Below, in pieces: positions 10,491 to 19,969 of a DNA stretch of 64,000 nucleotides (positions within the stretch are counted from its first letter, which is position 1; each line of letters begins with the position of its first letter). The notes under the pieces were generated by a model. The model searched no databases. It was not told the origin of the DNA and saw nothing but the letters and a program-made list of their open reading frames with translations. This DNA comes from Christensenella sp. Lineage in GTDB: Bacteria; Bacillota; Clostridia; Christensenellales; CAG-917. Where the stretch lies: positions 248,001 to 312,000 of the forward strand of contig CP091723.1 in NCBI GenBank assembly GCA_022009775.1, in the 5' to 3' direction. The translations under genes and the position numbers were made by a program.

Positions 10491-10613
10491 TAAACGCACA
10501 GTTTAGATGAAGAACAAGAAAGAGCCCCTTGAACAGCAACCCTAATGTACATTTAGTACATGAGTTGATGAGCAAGGGACTCTGCCGAAGTTGTTCGCTA
10601 AACTGTGCGTTTA
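10491..10613. repeat. Long hairpin repeat, copy E5
   Basis: This is the cleanest copy. A perfect 16-bp outer stem pairs 10491-10506 with 10598-10613. Inner arms AGAGCCCCTTG and CAAGGGACTCT and a core ATGTAC-N5-GTACAT complete a nearly continuous hairpin. The last three bases are the pnp stop codon, so on the minus strand the element begins exactly at the end of pnp and may serve as its 3' end structure. Confidence 0.75.
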
Positions 10614-12725
10614 GGCTTTGGAGATGACTTCTTTAAGGCGAAGATCCACCCTATGCTTCTCGTCGATCTTGATGACTTTCACGAGAACGATGTCTCCGAC
10701 GTTGACGACGTCGGTGACCTTCTCAACTCTCTGATCGGAGAGCTTGGAGATGTGGATCATTCCGTCTTTGCCGGGAGCAAAGTTGACGGATGCGCCGAAT
10801 TGTCCTTTGTCGTTTTCCATGATTTTGGTGACTTTGCCTTCATACACGTCGCCAACTTCAACGTCGCGAACGATGTTTTCGATGATGGTACGCGCTTTCT
10901 TGATGGCTACGTCGTCGCTGGATGCCACGAAGATAGTGCCTTCGTCGTTGATGTCGATCTTGACGCCGGTGTCTTCGATGATCTTGTTGATGGTTTTTCC
11001 GCCCGTGCCGATGACGTCACGAATCTTATCGGGATCGATGGAGAAGGACACGATCTTGGGGGCGAACTTGCTGAGTTCTGCACGCGGTGCGGGAAGCGTT
11101 GCAAGCATCTTGCCGAGAATTTCGAGTCTGCCGAGTCTTGCTTGTTCCAGAGCGCGAGTGAGAATCTCTTCGTCGATGCCCTTGATCTTGATATCCATTT
11201 GAATTGCCGTGATACCTTCCGTCGTACCTGCGACTTTGAAGTCCATATCGCCAAGGAAGTCTTCAAGTCCCTGAATGTCGGTGAGCACTGCGACTTTGTG
11301 GCTCTCTTCGTTCTTGATAAGCCCCATAGCGATACCTGCGACGGGTGCTTTGATGGGAACGCCTGCATCCATGAGAGCGAGCGTGCTGCCGCAAACGGAC
11401 GCTTGTGACGTTGAACCGTTGGAACTCAAAATATCGGATACCGTGCGGATTGCATACGGGAATTCTTCTTCACTGGGAAGAACGGGTTCGAGCGCGCGTT
11501 CTGCGAGTGCGCCGTGACCGATTTCACGTCTGCCCGGACTCTTGAGTGCTTTCGCTTCACCCGTGGAGTAACCAGGCATATTGTATTGATGCATGTATCT
11601 CTTGTAGAAATCGTCGTCGAGACCTTCGAGTTTTTGAGCTTCGCTTATCGTGCCGAGAGTGCAAGTGGTGAGAGCCTGAGTTTGTCCGCGAGTGAACACT
11701 GCACTGCCGTGGACTCTGGGGAGCATGCCGACTTCGCACCAGATAGGACGAATCTCGGTGAGAGTTCTGCCGTCGGGACGTACGCCGTTGTCGAGAATCT
11801 TTGCACGAACTTTTTCTTTCTTGAGATAGTAAAGGCTGTCGAGAATGAATTTGATTTTCTTGGGTTCGTCGTTGAAATCGTCTGCGAAGTGAGCAAGAAC
11901 GTCTTCGTTGAGTGCTTCTTCTCTGTCTTCTCTTTCATAGCGGTCGAACGCTTCGAGAACGTAGTCCATCTTTTCGTTTGCGTATGCACGAACTTTCTCG
12001 TTGATTTCGTCGGGGATATGTTCGAGATCCATATCGAGTTTGGGCTTGCCGACTTCTTTTTGGATTTCTTCGATGAACGCGACGATTTTCTTGATTTCTT
12101 CATGACCGAACATGATTGCGCCGAGCATTTCTTTTTCGGTGATGACGTCTGCGCCTGCTTCAACCATCATGATTGCGTCTTTCGTGCCGCTGAGATTGAG
12201 AGTAAGGCGGGATTTTGCGCGTTGTGCGCTGTCGGGGTTGATGACGTATTCACCGTCAACCAAGCCGACCACGACCGAGCCCGTAGGACCTGCCCAAGGA
12301 ATGTCGCTTATAGAGAGTGCGACGGAAGAGCCGATCATGCCGAAAACTTCGGGCGGAATGTTGGTGTCAACAGACAAAACCGTTGCGATGACGGTGACGT
12401 CGTTGTAAAGTCCCTTCGGGAAAAGCGGGCGAATAGGACGGTCGATAAGACGTGAAGTCAAAATCGCCTTGTCGCTTGCTCTGCCTTCTCTTTTCTTGAA
12501 TCCGCCGGGGATTTTGCCGATTGCGTACATTTTCTCTTCGTAGTCAACGCTCAAAGGGAAAAAGTCCATACCGTCACGGGGTGCTTTGCTCATCGTGGCG
12601 TTGACCATAACGACCGTGTCACCGCAACGAACGATACAAGAACCGTTGGATTGTCCGCAGTATGCGCCTGTTTCGACGGTCATTTCTCTGCCGCCTACCG
12701 TTGTCTTAAAAATTCTTTTTTCCAT
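10611..12725 (-). CDS. pnp: Polyribonucleotide nucleotidyltransferase (PNPase)
   Basis: This is the phosphorolytic 3'-5' exoribonuclease and RNA degradation factor. The 704 residues contain two RNase PH-like domains separated by a helical region. A KH domain follows with VIGTGGKTINKI near residue 560, and an S1 domain (GDVYEGKVTKIM to DLRLKEV) ends the protein. All parts are intact and the length is typical. rpsO lies directly upstream, the usual rpsO-pnp pair. Its stop codon is part of hairpin element E5. Confidence 0.97.
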   Translation of the reverse strand: MEKRIFKTTVGGREMTVETGAYCGQSNGSCIVRCGDTVVMVNATMSKAPRDGMDFFPLSVDYEEKMYAIGKIPGGFKKREGRASDKAILTSRLIDRPIRPLFPKGLYNDVTVIATVLSVDTNIPPEVFGMIGSSVALSISDIPWAGPTGSVVVGLVDGEYVINPDSAQRAKSRLTLNLSGTKDAIMMVEAGADVITEKEMLGAIMFGHEEIKKIVAFIEEIQKEVGKPKLDMDLEHIPDEINEKVRAYANEKMDYVLEAFDRYEREDREEALNEDVLAHFADDFNDEPKKIKFILDSLYYLKKEKVRAKILDNGVRPDGRTLTEIRPIWCEVGMLPRVHGSAVFTRGQTQALTTCTLGTISEAQKLEGLDDDFYKRYMHQYNMPGYSTGEAKALKSPGRREIGHGALAERALEPVLPSEEEFPYAIRTVSDILSSNGSTSQASVCGSTLALMDAGVPIKAPVAGIAMGLIKNEESHKVAVLTDIQGLEDFLGDMDFKVAGTTEGITAIQMDIKIKGIDEEILTRALEQARLGRLEILGKMLATLPAPRAELSKFAPKIVSFSIDPDKIRDVIGTGGKTINKIIEDTGVKIDINDEGTIFVASSDDVAIKKARTIIENIVRDVEVGDVYEGKVTKIMENDKGQFGASVNFAPGKDGMIHISKLSDQRVEKVTDVVNVGDIVLVKVIKIDEKHRVDLRLKEVISKA

Positions 12726-12857
12726 AAAATACTCCTTCTGGGAATTCCGTCATTCCCTTTATCGTCGCTTTGCGACGTTTTTATTTTTTACTTGTTTCGT
12801 AGCGGAAAAACGTTTTCCGCAAAAAAATCGGGTGCGGAAAAACCACACCCGAAAATT

Positions 12858-13121
12858 TTACTTTCTCAAACCGAGAGAGTTGACGATCGCACGATATCTT
12901 TCGATGTCCATTTCCTTAAGATAGTTGAGAAGACTTCTTCTGTGACCGACCATCATCAACAAACCGCGACGGCTGTGGTGATCTTTCGGGTGATTCTTAA
13001 GGTGTTCGGTGAGTTCGGAAATACGAGCGGTCAAAAGCGCGATTTGCACTTCGGGAGAACCGGTGTCGCCTTCCTTGCGAGCGTACTTTGCGATGATTTC
13101 TTGTTTTACTGCTTTATCCAT
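12858..13121 (-). CDS. rpsO: Ribosomal protein S15
   Basis: Small-subunit protein that binds the central domain of 16S rRNA. The 87 residues show the S15 signature (GDTGSPEVQIALLTARI, then HHSRRGLLMMVGHRRSLLNYL). I start at the ATG at 13121 because GGAGG lies 8 nt before it; an in-frame ATG at 13160 has no such site. A promoter lies about 90 nt upstream, leaving a leader that could hold an autoregulatory S15 site, which I cannot identify. Confidence 0.97.
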   Translation of the reverse strand: MDKAVKQEIIAKYARKEGDTGSPEVQIALLTARISELTEHLKNHPKDHHSRRGLLMMVGHRRSLLNYLKEMDIERYRAIVNSLGLRK

Positions 13122-13211
13122 TGTTTTGCCTCCTTCGTTGGATAATTTATTCGCTTTCAACCAAGTGGAGACTCGGAGTTTTGTCTAAACCTAGTCGAAA
13201 GTACTTCTGTT

Positions 13212-13240
13212 ATATTAACATATAAAACCATGAAAGTAAA
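13212..13240 (-). promoter_or_regulatory. Probable rpsO-pnp promoter
   Basis: TTTACT (13235-13240) and TAATAT (13212-13217) are spaced by 17 bp on the minus strand. The predicted +1 is near 13205, giving a leader of about 84 nt before rpsO. Confidence 0.5.
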
Positions 13241-13271
13241 CAAAATTCGCAACATTGCGGAAATGATTTTT

Positions 13272-14684
13272 TTATTTCCAAAATTGCGCCTGCCTTTCAA
13301 GCATTTCGTCGATGTGTTTGACGTATTCGAGCGGCTCTTTGTAGTTTGCGCAACGAGTGATGAGATTGCGTCTTTTGTCCCACTTCTTCGATATTGCATT
13401 TGCGCCGTTTGCGATGATGGACGTGTCTTCTTCCATGATGTCGATATTGTAAATGCACGCCTTACCGGGCTTTGCGTATCCGACGTTTTCAAGATTGCCG
13501 CTTGTATACTTTTGACGGTACATATAATACGGCTCGTATCCCGATTCCGTCAGTTTAGAATACGCATAATCCACCATTTTCGACGCCGTGTCGTAGTCGG
13601 TGTTGTCGTATCCGCACTGTTTGAGCGCAGAACCCTTTTTCATATAAAGCGTATGCACGGTTATATTTGCGGGGGGCGAGTGCGACGGCAATATCTACGG
13701 AGCGTTTGAAGTCTTCAAAAGTTTCTCCGGGAAGACACGCAATCAAGTCCATATTCACGTCGAAATCGTCTTTGACAAGCATATACGCGTTGTACGTATC
13801 CGCGCATTTATGGCGTCTGCCGATAATCTCCAAAGTCTTGTCGTTGAAGGTCTGCGGATTGACGGAAATTCTCGTCACGCCGTGCTTTTTCAAAACATCG
13901 GTAACGTCTTTGTTTATAGTGTCGGGACGTCCTGCTTCAACGGTGAATTCCTTTCCGCCGAAGTGGCAATGCGCAAGCACTTCGTCAAGAAGTTCCGCTC
14001 CGACAGACGTCGGAGTGCCCCCCACCGACGTATACCGCCCTGACCTTGATTTTCTTGCTTCTAATCAACTCTTTTGTCTGTTCGAGTTCTCTTATAAGGC
14101 AATCGACGTACGGGCGCACGAGTTTCTTTTTGTTTGTCTATGGGAAGGCTTACGAACGAACAATACGCGCATCTCGTCGGGCAAAAAGGTATGAACACGA
14201 AAACGTCGTATTCCTTGCTCGTTTTGTTGCGCAAAGGACGTTGAACGTCAACTATTCTTTCAACCAGTTCCACTTTGTTTTCGCTCACGCTATAATCTTT
14301 TTCAAACACTTCGCGAGCGGTTTTCCCGTATTTTTTTTCGTCGTTTTGAATTTCGAGATAAAGTTTGGTCGGACGGATACCCGTAAGGCAACCATAGGGC
14401 AAATTTACGCCCGTGAGAAAACTCAACGTGCGATAAATGGCAATTTTGAGATAACGTTTTTCTATTCTTTTTCTTTCGAGTTCGTCTTTTGCGACGACGT
14501 TGAAAGCATAATTTTTGACAAATCCGCAGAGCGCGTCCGACGATATGCGGACTTTCATGCCTCCTTTCTCGTCCGAATACTCGACGTCAATTGACAAATC
14601 GTCGCTCGTCCTTGTTTCAAAAGGACGGACGAGTTCCATAAGATCGTTGAGATATTCGTCGTTTGATATGGTCAGATTTATCAT
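13272..14684 (-). CDS. hemZ: HemZ-type coproporphyrinogen III oxidase-like radical SAM protein (three frameshifts)
   Basis: HemN/HemZ-family radical SAM protein. The first about 150 residues are the HemZ-specific N-terminal region. The cluster motif is CPTRCAYC, followed by YVGGGTPTSV, FTVEAGRPDTI and MDLIACLPGET. The frame breaks three times: T5 at 14127-14131 (four needed), C6 at 14018-14023 (five needed) and G6 at 13671-13676 (five needed). With all three corrected the protein is 469 residues, normal for HemZ. HemZ members act in haem synthesis, but no other haem gene is here, so the substrate is uncertain. The gene follows the MBL gene with 2 bp between them. Confidence 0.87.
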
Positions 14685-14686
14685 TT

Positions 14687-15370
14687 TCAGTCAACCGCGC
14701 GCGGAGTTTCTTCTGCCGTAAGTATGGGATTGTTTCTTCTTTCGAATTCGAGCGTCGTGGGCTCGCCGTGTCCCGACAAAAGCGTATAGTTGCCTTTGAG
14801 TCTGAACAGTTTGTTGATAATGGAGTTTTTAAGTTCCTGAAAATCGCCGTCGTAGAAATCGTATCTGCCGTATGACATGAAAAACAGAGTGTCGCCTACG
14901 AATATTTTGTCTTTTACGATATAGCAAACTCCGCCTTTCGAGTGACCCGGGGTGTGCAACACTTTGACTTCCAAACCTGCGATATCCAAAGTTTCTCCGC
15001 CCTGCAAAAGCACGTCAGGCGTGAATTTTTCGACTTTTACGCCCATAGAAAAGCCCATATTCTTATACGAGCCGATTTTGTCAAGGTCTAACCTGTGCAT
15101 AAACACCGTCGGCGCAAGCGACGCGTCTTTATTGCCGTTTTCGTCAAGGCTTGCAAGTCTCACGAGATTTGCGACTCCGCCTATATGGTCGAAATGCGCA
15201 TGCGTGAGCAAAATCGCTTCTATTCTTGCTTTCGCGCCCTTGAAAATGTCGATTATAGCCTGCTCTTCACCGCCCGGATCAACGACGAAACCTTTGTCGC
15301 CGTTGATGACGATATACGCGTTTTCGTCGAGTTTTCCCGTGTATAAGTGAAAATATCTTACGTCGCTCAT
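14687..15370 (-). CDS. MBL-fold metallo-hydrolase
   Basis: Glyoxalase II-like metallo-beta-lactamase fold protein of 227 residues. The metal-binding motif THAHFDH is near residue 55, LHTPGHSKGG supplies the next histidine, VGDTLF the bridging aspartate, and LLSGHGEPT the last histidine. It lacks the C-terminal substrate domain of true glyoxalase II, so the substrate is unknown. It is embedded between rel and hemZ with a 1-bp and a 2-bp gap, an arrangement seen in many Clostridia. Confidence 0.9.
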   Translation of the reverse strand: MSDVRYFHLYTGKLDENAYIVINGDKGFVVDPGGEEQAIIDIFKGAKARIEAILLTHAHFDHIGGVANLVRLASLDENGNKDASLAPTVFMHRLDLDKIGSYKNMGFSMGVKVEKFTPDVLLQGGETLDIAGLEVKVLHTPGHSKGGVCYIVKDKIFVGDTLFFMSYGRYDFYDGDFQELKNSIINKLFRLKGNYTLLSGHGEPTTLEFERRNNPILTAEETPRAVD

Positions 15371-15371
15371 T

Positions 15372-17516
15372 TTATCTCTTTACGTCAAGCACTCCCGGGA
15401 CTGTTTTGATTTTCTTGACCAAATCTTCCAGTTCGCTTGCCTTTTTTATCTGCACGGTGACGGAAATTTCCGCAAGACCGAGTTTTTCGTCGACTCTGGC
15501 GTTTACGCCGACGATACCGAGATGCGCGTTTGCAATCTGAGCCGTAACGGACGCGAGAAGACCGCTTCGGTTGTCGGAGACGATGATGAGCGTTGCGTTG
15601 AAACTTTCGTCTCCGTCGCTGTCCCAACTCGCCTGAATGAGTCTTTCTTCTTCCATTCCTTTGACGTTCGGGCAATCTTTGCGGTGGACGGAAACGCCTC
15701 TGCCGCGAGAAATGTATCCCACGATTTCGTCACCGGGAACGGGTGAACAACACTGCGCCATACGCACTGTAAAGTTTGCGTTGCCGTTGATGAGAACGCC
15801 GCTCTTTGAGTGTTTATGCGGCTTTTGCTCGACGGTTGACACCATATCGGGCGTGATTTCTTTCTTTGTGTTGTCTTCTTTTTTGAAGCCTTCGATTATT
15901 TTGGTCAAAACCTGCGCCGTCGTAAGTCCGCCGTAGCCGACTGCAGCATACAAGTCTTCTTCGCTGCTCATTGCATGGCGTTGAAGTATGCTTTCGAGAA
16001 TATCGGGCGTGAAGATTTCTCCGAGTGCGTATCCGCGGCGTTTTGCTTCCTTTTCAAGCATATCCTTGCCGCGTTCGATGTTCTCTTCCTTCTTTTCTTT
16101 CTTGAAATAGGCTCTGATTTTCGAGCGTGCGGAAGCGGTATGGACATATTTGAGCCAGTCAAGGCTCGGACCTTTCGACGAATTTGAAGTTATGATTTCA
16201 ACTATGTCGCCGTTTGAAAGTTTCGTGGACAACGGCACCATACGCTTGTTTATCTTTGCGCCGATGCACTTGTTGCCGATTGCGGAGTGAATCTTATACG
16301 CCAAATCGAGCGGCGTAGAGCCGACGGGCAAGTCGAAAACGTCTCCTTTTGGCGTGAACACGAACACTTCGTCGTCGAAAACGTTGATTTTGACGGCGTC
16401 CATAAACTCTTTTGCGCCGTCTATATCCTTTTGAGCGTCCATGACTTCGCGAAGCCAGCGGACTTTGCTGTCAAGTTCGCTATCCTTACCCGTCGTGCCT
16501 TCCTTATATTTCCAGTGCGCCGCGATACCGTATTCAGCGATACGGTGCATTTCGTAGGTGCGAATCTGAATCTCGAAGGTTTCGTTGTACGGAGTGACGA
16601 CAGTCGTGTGCAAAGACTGATAATTGTTGGCTTTGGGCATTGCGATATAGTCTTTGAATCTGCCCGGCATAGGCTTCCACATCGTGTGGATTTCACCAAG
16701 CATCGTGTAGCAGTCCTTGACGGAATCGACAATGATTCTCACCGCAAGCAAATCGTAAATTTGGTCGATGTCGATATGCAGATTGTGCATTTTCTTGAAA
16801 ATCGAATAGAAATGCTTGGGTCTGCCGTTGACTTCGCCGTGTATGCCCATTTCTTTGAGTTTTTCTTCTATTTGCTTGCAAATTACGTTCAAAAAGCCTT
16901 GTCTTTCGCTCTTTTTGCGGTCGACTGACTCCTTGATATACTTGTATTCGCTCGGATAAAGATACTTCATCGCAAGGTCTTCGAGTTCGCACTTGAAAAA
17001 CGAAATACCGAGTCTGCCTGCAAGCGGGGCGTATATATCCAAAGTTTCCCTTGCTATGCGCTGTTGTTTTTCGGGCGGAAGATATTGCAAAGAACGCATA
17101 TTGTGCAATCTGTCCGCAAGTTTTATGATGATAACGCGCAAATCCTTTGCCATTGCAAAGAAAATCTTGCGGAAGTTTTCCGCCTGCGCTTCTTCTCTGT
17201 TGACGAATTGCAGTTTGTCGAGTTTGGTGACGCCGTCGACGAGTTCGCATATCTCGTCGCCGAATTCTTCGCGAAGTTGCTCGTAAGTCACCGACGTATC
17301 TTCAAGAACGTCATGCAAAAACGCGGCTATGACCGTTGAACTGTCAAAGCCGAAGTCCGCAAGGATTTCAACGACGGCGCAAGGATGTATGAAGTAGTCT
17401 TCACCCGAACTTCTCTTCTGTCCGCGGTGCGCTTCTTCGGCAAAGTCGTGCGCCTTCTTGATTTCCGCATAATTCGCAGGATAAATCTTGCGAAGTTTTA
17501 CAAGCAAATCGTCCAT
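15372..17516 (-). CDS. relA: Bifunctional (p)ppGpp synthetase/hydrolase
   Basis: Makes and degrades the stringent-response alarmone. Domains in order: HD hydrolase (HDVLEDT at 68-74), synthetase (GRPKHFYSIFKKM and GRFKDYIAMPK; the RFKD form typical of bifunctional enzymes), TGS (VFTPKGDVFDLPVGSTPLDLAY), zinc-finger/helical region with CCSPVPGDEIVGYI, and ACT. The 714 residues are a full-length Rel. An SD (GGAAGGG) precedes the ATG, and a strong promoter and a 22-bp palindrome lie upstream. First gene of rel-MBL-hemZ. Confidence 0.96.
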   Translation of the reverse strand: MDDLLVKLRKIYPANYAEIKKAHDFAEEAHRGQKRSSGEDYFIHPCAVVEILADFGFDSSTVIAAFLHDVLEDTSVTYEQLREEFGDEICELVDGVTKLDKLQFVNREEAQAENFRKIFFAMAKDLRVIIIKLADRLHNMRSLQYLPPEKQQRIARETLDIYAPLAGRLGISFFKCELEDLAMKYLYPSEYKYIKESVDRKKSERQGFLNVICKQIEEKLKEMGIHGEVNGRPKHFYSIFKKMHNLHIDIDQIYDLLAVRIIVDSVKDCYTMLGEIHTMWKPMPGRFKDYIAMPKANNYQSLHTTVVTPYNETFEIQIRTYEMHRIAEYGIAAHWKYKEGTTGKDSELDSKVRWLREVMDAQKDIDGAKEFMDAVKINVFDDEVFVFTPKGDVFDLPVGSTPLDLAYKIHSAIGNKCIGAKINKRMVPLSTKLSNGDIVEIITSNSSKGPSLDWLKYVHTASARSKIRAYFKKEKKEENIERGKDMLEKEAKRRGYALGEIFTPDILESILQRHAMSSEEDLYAAVGYGGLTTAQVLTKIIEGFKKEDNTKKEITPDMVSTVEQKPHKHSKSGVLINGNANFTVRMAQCCSPVPGDEIVGYISRGRGVSVHRKDCPNVKGMEEERLIQASWDSDGDESFNATLIIVSDNRSGLLASVTAQIANAHLGIVGVNARVDEKLGLAEISVTVQIKKASELEDLVKKIKTVPGVLDVKR

Positions 17517-17525
17517 ATTTCCCTT

Positions 17526-17547
17526 CCGTGTATACGCGTATATACGG
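17526..17547. promoter_or_regulatory. Palindrome in the rel leader
   Basis: A 22-bp inverted repeat centred on CGCG, with only one mismatched pair (CCGTGTATACG / CGTATATACGG). It lies between the rel transcription start and its SD. It could be a repressor site or an RNA hairpin; the sequence does not decide. Confidence 0.5.
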
Positions 17548-17570
17548 TTTTTGTTTATATATTACATATA

Positions 17571-17599
17571 ATTATACTTTATAAATCGCAACATTGCAA
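17571..17599 (-). promoter_or_regulatory. Sigma-A promoter of rel-MBL-hemZ
   Basis: TTGCAA (17594-17599), 17-bp spacer, TATAAT (17571-17576) on the minus strand. The leader to the rel ATG is about 48 nt. Confidence 0.75.
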
Positions 17600-17634
17600 T
17601 ACCGCTCGGACGCAAAGGAGCGATTTTTTCTTTC

Positions 17635-19926
17635 TTATTCGTGTTGTACGTTTCGATATACAACGCTATCGGCAAGTTTAACGCTCTTCTTCGATATGCT
17701 GACAAATCCCTTGTCGCTTATCGTAACAAGTCCGACTTGTTCGAATATCATAAGTGCGAGATTGAAAACCGTTTCGCTCACCTTATATCTCTGACAAAGT
17801 GCGACGTACATCTTGTGCGGACTGCCCATCTTCGTCGTGCGGGAAGCAAGATTGACTATCTCCTTGTAAACGTGACGAAGCGTATCGTCGCTCACCGAAA
17901 TACGTTGAGCTGTGCACTCACCAAGCGCGTAACACTCGTTTGAAACTTCGTCAAGATAAGCAAGATAACCGTCCGTGAGCGGATGTCCCGACACGATGAC
18001 TCTCGAAAAGAACGAGAAATCGAAACACTCGGCAGGACATACGACAACGCAGTTTTCGGGATTGAGACAACGCGGTGTCGCAATCAACACGGGCAACTTC
18101 TTTATCTCGTCGCAAGCGTCGCAAAGTCTTTCGTAATCGGACTGCGAAAAACACGCTATAACCGTCCCGAACGGATGTTTAAGCCACTCTTTTACACTGT
18201 TTAAGTCCGTTTTTTGCAAATTCGCTTCACCTTCTTTGAGAAGATGATGCATGTTCATGAGATTGCTCTCTTCCTTTGTCACGCACACGTTTTCAAACTG
18301 CAAAGTCTGTATGATGCCCTGTGCGGTTTCTCTGTTTTGAAACACGTTGACGCCGAGAGAAACTTCAAGGTCCACCCTTCCCGTCTTTGCCGTAAGACAC
18401 GGGGCAAACTTTGAAAAGCCCATAAGGTCGATGTTCTGCCCCACGTATTTGACGTGTTGTGAAAAGCCTATACGTTCAAAACGCAGTCCGTCCGCTTTGA
18501 GAAGGAAAGTCGGCTTCGGATTCTGGTATCCGGTCGGTTCGAGTAGTTCGAGTTCCTTGGCAAATCGCAGGAAATCGGTGTCCATAGGAAGTTCCATTTC
18601 GCAAACAATCTCGTGCGTAAAATCGTCGTAGGTATGCTCTGCCATGAGCGTTTCGTTCGCGCTCTTGACAAACTCGTCGAATTGGTCGACCTGCATGCTT
18701 ACGCCTGCCGCCTGTGCGTGTCCGCCGAAGCCCGTGAAATATCTTGACAGGCTAGAAAACAATTCAAATATGTTGACGGACGGAACCGAACGTGCCGAAC
18801 CGCGCAATTCGTCGCCGTTTTTTGCAAACAAAACGGTGGGGCGTTTGAATTCTTCAACGAGACGGGCGCATGCGATACCGAGTATACCTGGCTCCCAACT
18901 GTCGCTGTAAAGCGCGATTATGCCCATATTTTCAAAATCCGCGCCTTTTAGCATCGCTTTTGCTTCGACAACCGCTTTCTCGCACAAATCCTGTCGTTGC
19001 GAATTGTCTCTTGCAAGTTCTTCCGTGAGCGTGCGAAGAAGAAAATAATCGTTTTCAAGGAATAGCCCGACGACTTTCATTGCCGAGTTGAGCCTGCCTG
19101 CCGCATTCATTCTCGGTGCGAGACGGAACATAACGTCTTGTGCGGAGACTTTCTCCTGGTCGAGCAACATTTTCACGCCCTTTCTTGCGGAAGTCGTGAT
19201 TTGTTTCAAGCCGTAATACGCAATGATTCTGTTGTCTTCTTTGAGCGGCACTACGTCGGCAATCGTAGCAATGGCAACGACGTCTAAATACTTGCACGCT
19301 TCTTCTCTGCCGGCAAGTGCTTCCACGAGTTTTAGCGCAACGCCCGCGCCGCAAAGGTCGTAAAAACCTTTTCTTGCGACTTTGGGGTCGACGACTATAC
19401 AATCGGGGATTTTCTCTTGCGGCTCGTGGTGGTCGGTGACTATGGTGTCTATGCCGCGGCTTTTGAGATATTCTATCTCGTCTACGGCGGTTATACCGGT
19501 ATCGACCGTGATAACGAGACTCGGCGAGCGTTTGGACAATATCTTTTCGAGCGCTTCTATGCTTATTCCGTATCCGTCTTTGTTGCGGTCGGGTATGAAA
19601 TAGAAAACATCGAGTTTGTCCCGTAAATACAACATAAGCGTTGAAATCGCGCAAATGCCGTCGCAGTCGTAGTCTCCGTATATCAACACTTTTTCCTTGC
19701 GTGAAATCGCAAGTTTTATACGCTCCGCCGCTTCTTTCATTCCGTCGTACACTAACGGCGAAGACATCTTGTCGAGCGACGGATGTAAAAAAGTCGTAAA
19801 GTTCGTCTTCTTTCATTCCGCGCCCGAGAAGCAAACGCAAAAAGTCTCGGGATATGCCGAGATTTTTGCACAATGCGTTCTGTTCGCTCGTGAGCGGAAG
19901 TCTGTCTGTTTTACGACGTACTTCAT
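17635..19926 (-). CDS. recJ: Single-stranded-DNA exonuclease RecJ (frameshifted)
   Basis: 5'-3' ssDNA exonuclease of recombination and mismatch repair. DHH-family motifs: YGDYDCDG near residue 80, VTDHHEP, then a DHHA1 region (FGGHAQAAGVSM). A long C-terminal region (about 200 residues) follows. The frame breaks at the A6 run 19787-19792; five A give YDFLHPSLDKMSSPLVYDGM. The N-terminal residues from RRKTDRLPLTSEQNALCKNLG have no start codon in their own frame. The nearest ATG (19926) needs one further base to join, so a second indel or an unusual start is implied. The restored length is about 763 residues. Confidence 0.88.
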
Positions 19927-19943
19927 TACCTTTTATAAAACGA

Positions 19944-19969
19944 CGCCCTCACACGTTTTGGTGAGGGCG
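19944..19969 (-). terminator. Hairpin at the secF stop
   Basis: A 9-bp stem (CGCCCTCAC 19944-19952 / GTGAGGGCG 19961-19969) spans the secF stop codon. On the minus strand it is followed by TCGTTTTAT. It may partly terminate transcription between secF and recJ, or protect the secDF mRNA. Confidence 0.55.

Noticed and set aside
7873..10613. CRISPR array
   Set aside because: The repeats are long single hairpins with variable arms, not short identical repeats with regular spacers, and no cas gene is present.
7873..10613. Integron attC sites
   Set aside because: The hairpins lack the GTTRRRY/RYYYAAC core boxes at their ends and there is no integrase or cassette array.
10605..12455. Long open frames on the plus strand opposite pnp
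   Set aside because: They mirror the codon pattern of pnp, have no family resemblance and no start signals. They are shadows of the real gene.
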